DNA of 64,000 bases, taken from positions 62,001-126,000 of the forward strand of contig JAZPYL010000064.1 of NCBI GenBank assembly GCA_045544175.1, written 5' to 3'. Every line of letters begins with the position of its first letter. Positions within the stretch are counted from its first letter, which is position 1. The position numbers and the translations under genes are program-made. Under the pieces are notes generated by a model. It was not told the origin of the DNA. It worked only from the letters and a program-made list of their open reading frames with translations, and did no database searches. This stretch comes from UBA6857 sp045544175. Its GTDB lineage: Bacteria; Bacillota; Clostridia; Oscillospirales; Acutalibacteraceae. Below are positions 1-8,777 of the stretch, piece by piece.

Positions 1-25
1 AGTCCTTTCCTGGATTTTAGTATTA

Positions 26-982
26 TTATTTACCAAGCTTATGCTTGGTGTCAATAGCAATTTTTGCCTTTTTAACAATGTTAGTTGAATCAAGTCCGTA
101 AATCTTAAGAAGCTCAAGCGCAGGACCGGATTTACCAAAAGTATCATTAACACCAAGACGGATAACAGGAACAGGATACTCATCAGCGAGTGCCTCGCAT
201 ACTGCACCGCCGAGACCGCCGATAATGCTGTGTTCTTCAGCAGTTACGATAGCACCTGTTTCCTTAGCAGCCTTTACAAGAATATCTTTGTCAATAGGCT
301 TGATTGTATGGATATTGATAACTCTTGCTTCAATACCTTCCTTAGCGAGCTCATCAGCAGCAGCGAGAGCTTCAGCCACCATAAGACCTGATGCAACGAT
401 AGTTACATCGTTACCTCCTCTGAGAGTAACACCCTTACCGATTTCAAACTTATAATCTTCAGCATTTACACGGGGAACGGCAAGTCTGCCGAAACGCATA
501 TAAACAGGACCTTCGTGCTCAGCAGCAGCTAAAACTGCCTGTCTTGCTTCAACATCGTCTGCAGGGTTGATAATAACCATATTAGGAATTGAACGCATAA
601 GAGCGATATCTTCACAGCACTGATGGCTTGCGCCGTCTTCACCAACAGAAATACCTGCGTGTGTAGCACCGATTTTAACATTAAGGTTAGGATAAGCGAT
701 TGAGTTTCTTACCTGCTCAAAAGCTCTGCCTGCAGCGAACATTGCAAAGCTGGAAGCAAATACTGTATATCCCGTAGTTGCAAGGCCGGCAGCAATACCC
801 ATCATATTACCTTCGGCGATACCGCAATCTATAAATTTTTCGGGAAATTCCTTCTTAAAAGCAACTGTCTTTGTTGCTTTTGCAAGGTCAGCGTCAAGAA
901 CAAGAATATCATCTCTTGCACCGAGCTCCTTTAAAGCGTTACCGTAAGCATCTCTGGTTGCACATTTTATTACATCAGCCAT
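26..982 (-). CDS. Transketolase, C-terminal subunit
   Basis: This is the pyrimidine-binding plus C-terminal half of a two-subunit transketolase of the non-oxidative pentose phosphate pathway. The 318 residues begin with the domain carrying the glutamate that activates thiamine pyrophosphate (DCGIAEGNMMGIAAGLA, about 52-68) and end with the transketolase C domain (TAEEHSIIGGLGGAVCE). The product is about half the length of a one-piece transketolase, and the missing half is the gene immediately upstream, two bases away, so the two are surely co-translated. The start has a GGAGG ribosome site. It is the last gene of the long minus-strand cluster seen here. Distinction from a 1-deoxyxylulose-5-phosphate synthase-like or other split enzyme rests on family resemblance only. 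Confidence 0.93.
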   Translation of the reverse strand: MADVIKCATRDAYGNALKELGARDDILVLDADLAKATKTVAFKKEFPEKFIDCGIAEGNMMGIAAGLATTGYTVFASSFAMFAAGRAFEQVRNSIAYPNLNVKIGATHAGISVGEDGASHQCCEDIALMRSIPNMVIINPADDVEARQAVLAAAEHEGPVYMRFGRLAVPRVNAEDYKFEIGKGVTLRGGNDVTIVASGLMVAEALAAADELAKEGIEARVINIHTIKPIDKDILVKAAKETGAIVTAEEHSIIGGLGGAVCEALADEYPVPVIRLGVNDTFGKSGPALELLKIYGLDSTNIVKKAKIAIDTKHKLGK

Positions 983-984
983 AA

Positions 985-1827
985 TTACGCCTCCAATTCT
1001 GCTAAAGCTGCATCAAGCTCAGCCATAGCCTGTTCATACTGGTCAGCATTAGGTGCTGTACCGTGCCAATCACACTTATCTTCCATAAAGGATACACCCT
1101 TACCCTTGACTGTAGTAGCAACAATACAGGTAGGCTTGCCTTTACATTCCTTTGCATTTTCAAAAGCTTCTTCAATCTGTCCGAAGCAGTGACCGCAAAT
1201 TTCGATAACATTCCAGCCGAAAGCCTCAAACTTTTCCTTAATGGGATAGGGCGAGTTTACTTCATCAATTGAACCGTCAATCTGAAGCTTGTTATAGTCA
1301 ACGATTGCAACAAGATTGTCAAGCTTTTTATTGCCTGCGAACATTGCTGCTTCCCATACCTGACCTTCTTCGATTTCACCGTCGCCGAGAATAGTATATA
1401 CTCTGAAGCTCTTATTCTTAAGCTTTGCACCGAGAGCCATACCGACAGCAGCTGAAATACCCTGGCCAAGTGAGCCTGTGCTCATATCAACACCGGGAGT
1501 ATATCTCATACTGGGATGTCCCTGAAGAATTGAATCGGGCTTTCTGAGGGTTTTGATAAGATCATAAGGGAAGAAGCCTTTAAGGGCGAGTGCCGCATAA
1601 AGTGCAGGTGCAGTATGTCCCTTTGAAAGAACAAAACGGTCTCTGTCCTCACAGTCAGGTTTTTCAGGGTTTACATTCATTTCTGCAAAATAAAGATAGG
1701 TAATAAGCTCAGCAATTGAAAGAGAGCCACCCGGATGACCGGACTTAGCATTGAAAGTACCTTCAATTACTCCTTTTCGAACCTGAACCGCTAATTTTTT
1801 AAGTTCAAGCTTTTTGTTTTCTTGCAT
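985..1827 (-). CDS. Transketolase, N-terminal (TPP-binding) subunit
   Basis: This is the thiamine-pyrophosphate-binding half of split transketolase. Visible features are the GHPGGSLS segment near residue 30, the HTAPALYAAL stretch, and the TPP/Mg motif GDGEIEEGQVWEAAMFAG with a downstream DYN (about residues 150-180). The length of 280 residues is normal for the split-subunit form found in many Firmicutes and archaea. An AGGAGGAATATAT ribosome site fixes the ATG start. It lies two bases before the C-terminal subunit gene and 12 bases after a HAD phosphatase gene. The two subunits together would transfer two-carbon ketol units between sugar phosphates. Confidence 0.93.
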   Translation of the reverse strand: MQENKKLELKKLAVQVRKGVIEGTFNAKSGHPGGSLSIAELITYLYFAEMNVNPEKPDCEDRDRFVLSKGHTAPALYAALALKGFFPYDLIKTLRKPDSILQGHPSMRYTPGVDMSTGSLGQGISAAVGMALGAKLKNKSFRVYTILGDGEIEEGQVWEAAMFAGNKKLDNLVAIVDYNKLQIDGSIDEVNSPYPIKEKFEAFGWNVIEICGHCFGQIEEAFENAKECKGKPTCIVATTVKGKGVSFMEDKCDWHGTAPNADQYEQAMAELDAALAELEA

Positions 1828-1839
1828 ATATATTCCTCC

Positions 1840-2679
1840 TTATATATTTTCTTTGTTATTAATTAAGTGCTCTATCAAATCTGCAACTGCACCGAAATTA
1901 CAATGACAGGTTACAAGCTTTGAAATAGCTTTCATATCATCAGGTGCCTGTCCGCAACAAGCAGGAAAACCAACAGCTTTAAGCATTTCCCAATCGTTGT
2001 AGTAATCGCCGATTGCAGCAGTGTTTTCTTTTTCAACACCTAAAATTTCAGCAAGCTTAAGAACAGCGTTACCCTTATTTGTTCCTTCATTGACCATTTC
2101 ATAGCTGAACGGAGAAGAAGCCATAAGGTTTTCTGTTGTATTTGACAAGCTTTTTAAATATCTTTCAAGCTGTTTAATCTGAAACGGGAGTGCAGTATAA
2201 ATAACCTTGTACCAATTTTCCTTCGGCATATCTTCAAAATTGTAAAAGTACTTTATCGGAAGCTTTGCATTTATTGCAAGTATCCTTGCCGACAGTGTTG
2301 GCCTGAAAATAAGCACATACTTATCGGTAATAGCCTGAAAAGCCAAAAAAGGAAAAGTTTTAACACTTTTTCTCACCATATCAATACAATGGTCGTTAAG
2401 AGGACTTGACCAAACCATTTTTTCTGAAGCAAAATCGTATATACCGGCACCGTTAATTACGATAGCTTTTCCGTCGGGTATATCAAGTCTTTTATAATGC
2501 TTTCTCATTGAATCAGGTGACCTGCCCGAAGCGAGAGTAAAATTACCGTTATACTCCTTCACAAGCTTCTGAATAGCATCATAATTTCTTTTAACAAGAT
2601 GCCTTGATTTGTCATTTATAGTTCCGTCAATGTCCGAAGCAATGAGCCAGTCGGACATTGTAATTTTTTTCTCACTCAT
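1840..2679 (-). CDS. Cof-type HAD-superfamily phosphatase
   Basis: This is a haloacid dehalogenase superfamily hydrolase of the Cof/YbjI-like class (type IIB cap). Motif I is DIDGTIND (about residue 16), motif II is ASGRSPDSM, and the acidic motif IV is GDYYNDWEML near residue 222. These supply the nucleophile and Mg ligands for phosphate-ester hydrolysis. The substrate cannot be read from the sequence; family members usually act on sugar phosphates or flavin/PLP precursors. The 279-residue length is typical. The start overlaps the 3' end of rluD by 8 bases behind an AAGGAGG site, so it is co-transcribed with rluD and the transketolase genes. Confidence 0.85.
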   Translation of the reverse strand: MSEKKITMSDWLIASDIDGTINDKSRHLVKRNYDAIQKLVKEYNGNFTLASGRSPDSMRKHYKRLDIPDGKAIVINGAGIYDFASEKMVWSSPLNDHCIDMVRKSVKTFPFLAFQAITDKYVLIFRPTLSARILAINAKLPIKYFYNFEDMPKENWYKVIYTALPFQIKQLERYLKSLSNTTENLMASSPFSYEMVNEGTNKGNAVLKLAEILGVEKENTAAIGDYYNDWEMLKAVGFPACCGQAPDDMKAISKLVTCHCNFGAVADLIEHLINNKENI

Positions 2680-3592
2680 CTTTAAGCCTCCTTAAAAAAT
2701 CAGTGAAATAGTCGGGTAATTCACTTTGGATTTCAATGTACTTGTTTGTTCTCGGGTGTTTAAAGCCGATTAAACCTGCGTGTAAGCACTGTCCCCCGAG
2801 ATATTCGATAACTTTTTTCGGTCCGTAAACGGCATCACCTGCAACAGGATGACCTATATAAGACATATGCACTCTTATCTGGTGAGTTCTACCGGTTTCG
2901 AGTCGCAAAGCTAAGTGTGTGAAATCCTTATACTGCTTTACAATCTTATAGTGAGTTGTAGCATTTTTTGAATTTTTAGCTGTAACAGTCATTTTTTTAC
3001 GATCAACGGGATGTCTGCCGATAGGAGCATCTACAGTGCCTGCTTCGTTTTTGAATTTACCGTACACTACACTCTGATACTCTCTTGTAAAAGTATGTGC
3101 TTTAATCTGCTCGGCAAGATTTATATGAGCAAAATCGTTTTTCGCAACAATCAGAAGACCGCTTGTATCCTTATCAATGCGGTGAACAATTCCCGGTCTT
3201 ATGACTCCGTTTATGCCCGAAAGCGAGCCCTTACAGTGATACATAAGAGCATTTACGAGAGTTCCGTCGTAATTTCCTGCCGCCGGATGCACAACCATAC
3301 CTTTTTTCTTGTTTACAACAAGCAGGTCATCATCCTCATATCTGATATCAAGAGGTATGTTTTCAGCGATAATTTCAAGTTCTTTGGGCTTAGGTATTAC
3401 AAGAGCGATTTTATCCCCTGCTCTTACCTTATAATTTTTGGTAATCACAATGGAATTTACACTTACATTGCCTTCATCAATAAGCTTCTGAACTGCAGAA
3501 CGGCTGAGGCCATCAGTATTTGAAGAGATAATTTTATCAATTCTCTCGCCTGCTTCATCAGCAGATATTACAAAAATATGTGCATCAACCAT
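2672..3592 (-). CDS. rluD: 23S rRNA pseudouridine synthase, RluD family
   Basis: This RluA/RluD-family enzyme isomerises uridine to pseudouridine in large-subunit rRNA. An S4 RNA-binding domain occupies about residues 12-75 (LSRSAVQKLIDEGNVSVN). The catalytic aspartate lies in HRIDKDTSGLLIVAKN (about residues 137-152), and the typical RTHQIRVHMSYIGHPVAGD block follows. The length of 306 matches B. subtilis YlyB. It directly follows lspA with an 8-base overlap, and the lspA-rluD pairing is conserved in Firmicutes. The specific uridines modified are inferred only from family membership. Confidence 0.92.
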   Translation of the reverse strand: MVDAHIFVISADEAGERIDKIISSNTDGLSRSAVQKLIDEGNVSVNSIVITKNYKVRAGDKIALVIPKPKELEIIAENIPLDIRYEDDDLLVVNKKKGMVVHPAAGNYDGTLVNALMYHCKGSLSGINGVIRPGIVHRIDKDTSGLLIVAKNDFAHINLAEQIKAHTFTREYQSVVYGKFKNEAGTVDAPIGRHPVDRKKMTVTAKNSKNATTHYKIVKQYKDFTHLALRLETGRTHQIRVHMSYIGHPVAGDAVYGPKKVIEYLGGQCLHAGLIGFKHPRTNKYIEIQSELPDYFTDFLRRLKDE

Positions 3593-4088
3593 CAGCTGTT
3601 TTCACTTTCTTATCCTTATACTCTTTGTATACCACATAAATCTCATAAAATATAATTGCAAAAGCTGAGCAGGTAACGAGACAGTCTGCAAAATTGAAAA
3701 TATAGAAATCAATAAACAGCACCTCTATATAGTCAATTACAAAGCCTCTGAATACTCTGTCGATTATATTACCGAAGCCGCCTGCCGCCATAAAAACAAG
3801 ACAGATATAATCAACTCCAAACTTCATTTTGCCCGAAAGAATTACTACTAATATAGCAATCATACAAACAATTGAAGCTATCGTCATAATTTCTGTTTTA
3901 CCGCTCATAAAGCCCATCATTGCACCGTCATTTTCAAAATAATGAAGCTGTAAAAATCCGGGTATCAGCATTTTGACGGAGATCGGCTTAAGATATGTAT
4001 ATACAGAATACTTGATTATCTGATCAAATGCAACCGAAAATAAGATTATAAATACAGATAACAATCTAATTTTATTCTTATTCTTCAA
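3585..4088 (-). CDS. lspA: Signal peptidase II (lipoprotein signal peptidase)
   Basis: LspA cleaves signal peptides from diacylglyceryl-modified prolipoproteins within the membrane. Four hydrophobic segments are visible. The paired aspartic-protease motifs are both present: GGFGNIIDR and FNFADCLVTCSAF. No ATG start fits. The reading frame opens with TTG at 4130, deep inside divIVA, while TTG at 4088 is preceded by AAGGA at about 11 bases and gives the usual short lead into the first membrane helix (KIRLLSVFIILFSVAFDQ). I chose 4088, but 4130 cannot be excluded. It overlaps the end of divIVA, suggesting translational coupling, and it overlaps rluD. Confidence 0.9.
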   Translation of the reverse strand: MKNKNKIRLLSVFIILFSVAFDQIIKYSVYTYLKPISVKMLIPGFLQLHYFENDGAMMGFMSGKTEIMTIASIVCMIAILVVILSGKMKFGVDYICLVFMAAGGFGNIIDRVFRGFVIDYIEVLFIDFYIFNFADCLVTCSAFAIIFYEIYVVYKEYKDKKVKTADG

Positions 4089-5178
4089 CTGTATCTTCGT
4101 CCTTATCAATTGATTTCTTAAGTTCTTCAAAGCTCAGTTCGTTTTCTTCAAAAGACTGCTCAAGAATATCGTTAAGACCGTCAGCAAATGAGGAAAAATC
4201 ACTGTCATTGCTTCCTACAGACTCAAAAATCTTAGAAATATATGCGTTTACATCAAGCATTTCTTCTTTATTTGAACCTGAAATAAGGTCAGCATCGACC
4301 ATTTCCTTCTCATCAAAAACTTCGTCAACAACAGTTTCAACCTGAATACCGGAATTGCTTTCATTTTCTACAGCTACATCATCCGAAACAGCTTCTTCAG
4401 TGATTTCAGCTGTAAAATCAATTGAAAATTCTTCAATATCAGCCTTATCTATTACAAGAGCCTCGAGCTTGTCTCCTGCATTTACCTGAGCATCAAAATC
4501 ACCGATTTCAATTGCAGAAATAGCTTTTACAGTTGTATTGACAGCATCTTCGATTTCCTTTTTAAGCTTGGCAGCTTCCTTTTTAATCGCATTAAGTTCA
4601 GCCTGAGCATCCTTAAGAATTGCATCAGACTTTTCTCTTGCTGTCTTAGCGTCATTATAAGCATCAGCAACAATTTTTGAAGCCTTTGCGTTAGCATCTT
4701 CAATTATCTCGTTAGCCTTGGCATTAACCTCACTGATATATTTTTCTGAAAGTGCTACGGATTCACTTTTAATAAGCTCATATTCCTTTGCAGCTTTTTC
4801 GAGGTTGATTCTTGCTTCTTCAAGCTTTTCGGCATATGCAGCTTCAGCTTCGGCTGCCTTTGAAGCAATAAGGCTTTCACCCTCGGCACTCGCAGCATCA
4901 AGAAGCTTTTTTGCCTCGCTCTTGGCGTCGTTGATTGTCTTATCCGAAGTTGTCTGTGCCCAGATAAGAGCATTGGCAATTGCTTTTTTATTTTCGTTAT
5001 ATTCCTCAATCAACGGAGTGATTGAACCGAGTCTCTCTTTTAAAACATTGTTTTCATTGAAAAGCTTGTTATAATTCTGAGAAATTTTCTGTAAAAATGC
5101 ATCAACCTCTGATGCACGGTATCCGCCTTTGCCTACAGTAGAAAAACGCTGTGTATTAATCTGGTTGGGTAACATCAT
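4078..5178 (-). CDS. divIVA: DivIVA family cell-division/polarity protein
   Basis: The N-terminus (NTQRFSTVGKGGYRASEVDAFLQKI) is the DivIVA membrane-binding domain, with the conserved GY-x-EVD turn. About 180 residues of Ala/Glu/Lys-rich coiled coil follow, then an acidic low-complexity tail ending FEELKKSIDKDEDTVEE. DivIVA proteins sense negative membrane curvature and recruit division, septum-positioning or chromosome-anchoring partners at poles and septa. At 366 residues it is clearly longer than B. subtilis DivIVA (about 164), with an acidic C-terminal extension. The context sepF-divIVA-lspA is the classical Firmicute division cluster. Two adjacent ATGs are possible; the first is 9 bases from AGGAG. 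Confidence 0.92.
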   Translation of the reverse strand: MMLPNQINTQRFSTVGKGGYRASEVDAFLQKISQNYNKLFNENNVLKERLGSITPLIEEYNENKKAIANALIWAQTTSDKTINDAKSEAKKLLDAASAEGESLIASKAAEAEAAYAEKLEEARINLEKAAKEYELIKSESVALSEKYISEVNAKANEIIEDANAKASKIVADAYNDAKTAREKSDAILKDAQAELNAIKKEAAKLKKEIEDAVNTTVKAISAIEIGDFDAQVNAGDKLEALVIDKADIEEFSIDFTAEITEEAVSDDVAVENESNSGIQVETVVDEVFDEKEMVDADLISGSNKEEMLDVNAYISKIFESVGSNDSDFSSFADGLNDILEQSFEENELSFEELKKSIDKDEDTVEE

Positions 5179-5210
5179 TTTAATTCTCTCCTTTTATTGA
5201 CAATGTTAAA

Positions 5211-5789
5211 TCAGAAACTGCCTAAATTATCAATTTCAACCTGTCCGTAGAAATCACCGTGAAGCTCGACACCTTCAGGAAGAAAAGCACAGATATTTTC
5301 GGTAAATCTTGTGAAAATTGAGTTGGTGACATATTTTGCGCCGTCTAAAAAGTCCATAGCTCTTCTCTTTTGCTCGTCAGAAAGAAGGCCGAGATTTACA
5401 ACAACCATTGCATTCTGATCAATCATAATATTAGCTACATTTTTTGCATCATAAATATCATGAAGAGCGATGAAATTAAGCTTGAATTTATTCTGAGGCT
5501 TAGCAGTATTCATATTATAAATATTGCCCTTTGACTGTCTGCCGGCTGAAGCTCTTTCCTCGCGGGGCTGTGTTTTGGGTGTGTTGCCGTATCTCACATA
5601 TTCGGGAGGATTGAGCGCGCTTTCAGGTGAATAACTGTATGATGAATCATCATTTTCAAAAATATCATTTGAATCCTCATATTCATCTTCGGCGTCTTCG
5701 TATGCCTCATACTCGTCATTTTCAAATTCTCTTTCATCAGGAATAAAATGTTCCTCAAGCTTTGACTTTAAGTTTTTTACAAATCCCAT
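5211..5789 (-). CDS. sepF: Cell division protein SepF
   Basis: SepF anchors FtsZ to the membrane and shapes the septum. Residues 1-10 (MGFVKNLKSK) form the amphipathic membrane-binding helix. A long acidic linker (about 15-60) precedes the SepF core, which begins near residue 108 (ALHDIYDAKNVANIMIDQNAMVVVNLGLLSDEQKRRAMDFLDG). The length is 192 residues, above the usual 150, because of the acidic linker. It sits 18 bases downstream of yggS and 32 bases upstream of divIVA, the conserved division-cluster order. An AAGGAG site supports the start. Confidence 0.93.
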   Translation of the reverse strand: MGFVKNLKSKLEEHFIPDEREFENDEYEAYEDAEDEYEDSNDIFENDDSSYSYSPESALNPPEYVRYGNTPKTQPREERASAGRQSKGNIYNMNTAKPQNKFKLNFIALHDIYDAKNVANIMIDQNAMVVVNLGLLSDEQKRRAMDFLDGAKYVTNSIFTRFTENICAFLPEGVELHGDFYGQVEIDNLGSF

Positions 5790-5807
5790 TTTTATTACTC
5801 CTTAAAA

Positions 5808-6530
5808 TTAATATAATCTCGGTCCGAAAATTGCCGAACCAATTCGCACGTGATTTGAACCGTTAAGTATCGCTTGTTCATAATCACCGGACATACCCAT
5901 AGAAAGTATTGATATATCTGTATTATCTAACTTTTTATCCTTTATGTCAATAAAAATTCTATGCATTTTTGAAAAATATTCATTCAATTCAATTTCATCG
6001 TCGCAAATCGGAGGAATTGTCATAAGACCTCTGATTCTTATTCCTTGCATTTCTGAAATCTGACATACCAATTCGTCCAGCATATCAGGATGAATGCCCG
6101 TCTTACTTTCTTCACCGCCGATATTTACCTCAATGAGACAATCAGTTGTAATTCCGGCAGCGGTACTGCGTTTGGATATTTCGTTTGCAAGTTTAAGAGA
6201 ATCAACCGATTCAATCATTGAAACCTCACCGACAATCTGTTTAACCTTGTTGGTCTGAAGATGACCGATAAGGTGTGCGTTAACATTGTCGAGATTGAGA
6301 TAAGGCTTTTTTGAAAGTAACTCCTGAACTTTATTTTCACCAATAAGCGTAATTCCTCTTTCGAGAGCTCTGTTAATGAAAATCGGTTCGACAGTTTTGG
6401 TAACTGCCATAAAGTTGATATCTTCAAAATTCCTCGAGGATTTAATTGCTGCCTGAGCAATTTTTTCTTTTATAAACTCAACATTATAGTCAATATTCTT
6501 AAACCTTTCCTCAGTCGAGTACCATTCCAT
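5808..6530 (-). CDS. yggS: PLP homeostasis protein YggS/YlmE family
   Basis: This is a single-domain alanine-racemase-fold protein that binds pyridoxal phosphate and buffers the PLP pool. The PLP lysine is in MAVTKTV (about residue 45), followed by GENKVQE, HLIGHLQTNKVK and the phosphate-binding MGMSGDYEQAI and VRIGSAIFG motifs. The length of 240 fits a family of 220-240. The start overlaps the preceding HlyD-like gene by 20 bases. Its location upstream of sepF and divIVA matches ylmE in Bacillus. It is expected to lack racemase activity; that is family knowledge, not visible here. Confidence 0.92.
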   Translation of the reverse strand: MEWYSTEERFKNIDYNVEFIKEKIAQAAIKSSRNFEDINFMAVTKTVEPIFINRALERGITLIGENKVQELLSKKPYLNLDNVNAHLIGHLQTNKVKQIVGEVSMIESVDSLKLANEISKRSTAAGITTDCLIEVNIGGEESKTGIHPDMLDELVCQISEMQGIRIRGLMTIPPICDDEIELNEYFSKMHRIFIDIKDKKLDNTDISILSMGMSGDYEQAILNGSNHVRIGSAIFGPRLY

Positions 6531-7821
6531 CGGTAATATTCATCCCCTTTACTATAATCTGATCATAAAGATTGATTGAACGGTAACGGCCTGTCTCTTC
6601 TTCATCAACCACCTTATTGCCGTCCTTATCCTCTTTATAAGCGATATATTTTTCGGCAATAACATATTCATCGCCGTAATATAAAACAGAAATCGGTGTG
6701 AACTGAACGTAATTACCGCGAATTACATATACACCCTTAAGACCTTCATCATTTTCAACAATAGCACTGCTGTCAATTCTATAGCCTTCATAATCCTTAA
6801 CAGTAATAGCAGCGTGCTCGATTCTGAGATTTGCCAGATCCTCATTCATTGATGTGCACTGAAGAGTAACGGTTATAGTGTCACCGTTGAGTTCAGAAAC
6901 ATTATAAACCTTCATCGATATGTCTTCAATATTTTTATCGGGAAAATCGACTGTAACATAATTCCCCGTTTTAATAACAGATGCGTCGGTTATTGAGGTA
7001 TCAAATATCATATACCATGTATGCTGAGCAATAATTTTTCCGAATGCATTTTCATTGACTGTTTTTTCTGACTTGATTAATTTGTTGCCATCATTTACAG
7101 AAACCTTTTTACCCTCAACATCCTCATAGGATTTTACTCCCTCATATCCGTCTACTTTGCTTACAAAGTATCCTGCGTATGAAGATTTTACGCTTCCGGA
7201 TTTATCATAGGTTTTTTCAAGGCGTTTAATTTCCTTTTTAATCTCATCGATTTGTGAATCGATATCAAAGCTGTCACCGGTTGCAATCTGCTTTGTTGAC
7301 ATTTTTGCAGTAAAATCACTTATCGATTTATCAAGCTCTGAAAGATTGCTGTCTGAAATGCAATCGACATAATTATCAACGGAGCTATATATACTGGAGT
7401 TCAGATAAACAACATTCACATAGCTGAGATCACCCTGACTTTTAAGCTCACGCAAATCTTCAAGCTTTGATTTAAGCTCCTGAACCTTTATGTAGTTTTC
7501 AGCCTGTTGTTCATCATCAAAAGTAACAGCAATTATGTCTTTTTTGCTTACACTTGCACTGTCAGAAAGAACCGGAACATAAACCTTATCACTTTGCTTT
7601 GTAAGAATAGAAATATTCTTACCGTCTTTAATGCGGTACTCATCACGGACCGCGAAGCCTGTTACATTAAGCTTTTCTTCCTGAGTGTACCTTAGTGCAT
7701 AGTCATATTCAATTTTACCGGTGCTTTTTGAATATGCCGACTGCGCGAAATACAAAAGTATCAGAACTGCAAAAGATATCAGCATACCAATAGCAATTTT
7801 TTTATCCTTTGAGGTATTCAT
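6511..7821 (-). CDS. HlyD-like membrane-anchored protein of the division cluster
   Basis: This 436-residue protein has one N-terminal membrane anchor (about residues 10-27, IAIGMLISFAVLILLYFAQS) and an extracytoplasmic region with a central coiled coil (about 120-215). Beta-rich segments on both sides resemble the split barrel-sandwich hybrid of membrane-fusion (HlyD) proteins. The C-terminus (LYDQIIVKGMNITDGMVLD) is typical of this clostridial family found between miaA and yggS/sepF. No export ATPase or outer-membrane partner is nearby, so a transport adaptor role is doubtful; a wall- or division-associated role is inferred from position. It shares an ATGA overlap with miaA. Confidence 0.7.
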   Translation of the reverse strand: MNTSKDKKIAIGMLISFAVLILLYFAQSAYSKSTGKIEYDYALRYTQEEKLNVTGFAVRDEYRIKDGKNISILTKQSDKVYVPVLSDSASVSKKDIIAVTFDDEQQAENYIKVQELKSKLEDLRELKSQGDLSYVNVVYLNSSIYSSVDNYVDCISDSNLSELDKSISDFTAKMSTKQIATGDSFDIDSQIDEIKKEIKRLEKTYDKSGSVKSSYAGYFVSKVDGYEGVKSYEDVEGKKVSVNDGNKLIKSEKTVNENAFGKIIAQHTWYMIFDTSITDASVIKTGNYVTVDFPDKNIEDISMKVYNVSELNGDTITVTLQCTSMNEDLANLRIEHAAITVKDYEGYRIDSSAIVENDEGLKGVYVIRGNYVQFTPISVLYYGDEYVIAEKYIAYKEDKDGNKVVDEEETGRYRSINLYDQIIVKGMNITDGMVLD

Positions 7822-8759
7822 AAATTTTCACCCAAATGCTTATCTATAATTTCTGCCGCCTTTGAAATAAGAGTGTCATCACCGAGGCAGTCAATGTTTA
7901 TCCAGTTAATCTTTTCGTTTCTTCTGAACCAGGTGAGCTGTCTTTTGGCATATCTTCTGGTTTCCATTTTAAGCTTTTCAGTTGCTTCATTCAGAGAAAC
8001 AAGTCCGTCAATGTAGGGCTTCAGTTCTTTATAGCCGATTGCCTGCTTTGCCGTTTTTGAAATATCAGATGAGAAAAATTCTTCAGCTTCTTCAATCAGA
8101 CCTTCTTCGAGCATCATATCAACTCTGAGGTTGATTCTGTCATAAAGGAATTGCCTGTTCTCAGCGTTAAGACCAATTATACACCAGTCAAATTCACTTT
8201 CATTGATATGTGAAAGCTCGTCTTGCTCACTGATAGTTTTGCCTGTTGAATAATAAACCTCAAGAGCTCTGATTATACGCTTTCTGTCATTGATATGAAG
8301 CCTTGAGTGAGCCTCAGGGTCAATTTCGCTAAGCTTATTATAAAGCGAGTCAATCCCCTTTTCTTCAGCTTCGGCTTCAAGTTTTTCTCTTATGTCTGTC
8401 TTTTCATAATCAAGAAAAGTAGTATTATTTATAAGAGTATCAATATATAATCCCGTTCCCCCTGCGACAACGGGCAGTTTACCTCTGCTGAGAATATCCT
8501 TTATAATTTCAACGGCTCTGTCTTTATACATAGCAACGCTGAACTCTTCATCGGTATCAATAATACTTATAAGATGGTGCTTTGCCTGTGAAAGCTCATC
8601 AGCAGTAGGCTTAGCTGTTGCAATATTCATTTTTTTATATATTTGCATTGAATCGGCAGAAACTATCTCACCGTTGTGTTTTTTCGCAATATCAATGGCA
8701 AGAGATGTCTTTCCTGATGCCGTGGGACCCACAATGACAACAACTAAAGGCTTTTTCAT
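7818..8759 (-). CDS. miaA: tRNA dimethylallyltransferase MiaA
   Basis: MiaA transfers a dimethylallyl group to N6 of A37 in tRNAs reading UNN codons. The P-loop GPTASGKTSLA (residues 11-21) is followed by the DSMQIYK substrate loop, the GGTGLYIDTL motif (about 101-110) and the Arg-rich segment RRYAKRQLTWFRRN near residue 275. The 313-residue length is normal. It follows mutL by 18 bases and is coupled to the HlyD-like gene by ATGA. miaB, which methylthiolates the same base, is encoded upstream in the same operon. Confidence 0.96.
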   Translation of the reverse strand: MKKPLVVVIVGPTASGKTSLAIDIAKKHNGEIVSADSMQIYKKMNIATAKPTADELSQAKHHLISIIDTDEEFSVAMYKDRAVEIIKDILSRGKLPVVAGGTGLYIDTLINNTTFLDYEKTDIREKLEAEAEEKGIDSLYNKLSEIDPEAHSRLHINDRKRIIRALEVYYSTGKTISEQDELSHINESEFDWCIIGLNAENRQFLYDRINLRVDMMLEEGLIEEAEEFFSSDISKTAKQAIGYKELKPYIDGLVSLNEATEKLKMETRRYAKRQLTWFRRNEKINWINIDCLGDDTLISKAAEIIDKHLGENL

Positions 8760-8777
8760 TAATACTCTCCGATAATT

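Noticed and set aside
3011..3523. Plus-strand open frame of 170 codons
   Set aside because: It lies wholly inside rluD on the opposite strand; rluD has all family motifs.
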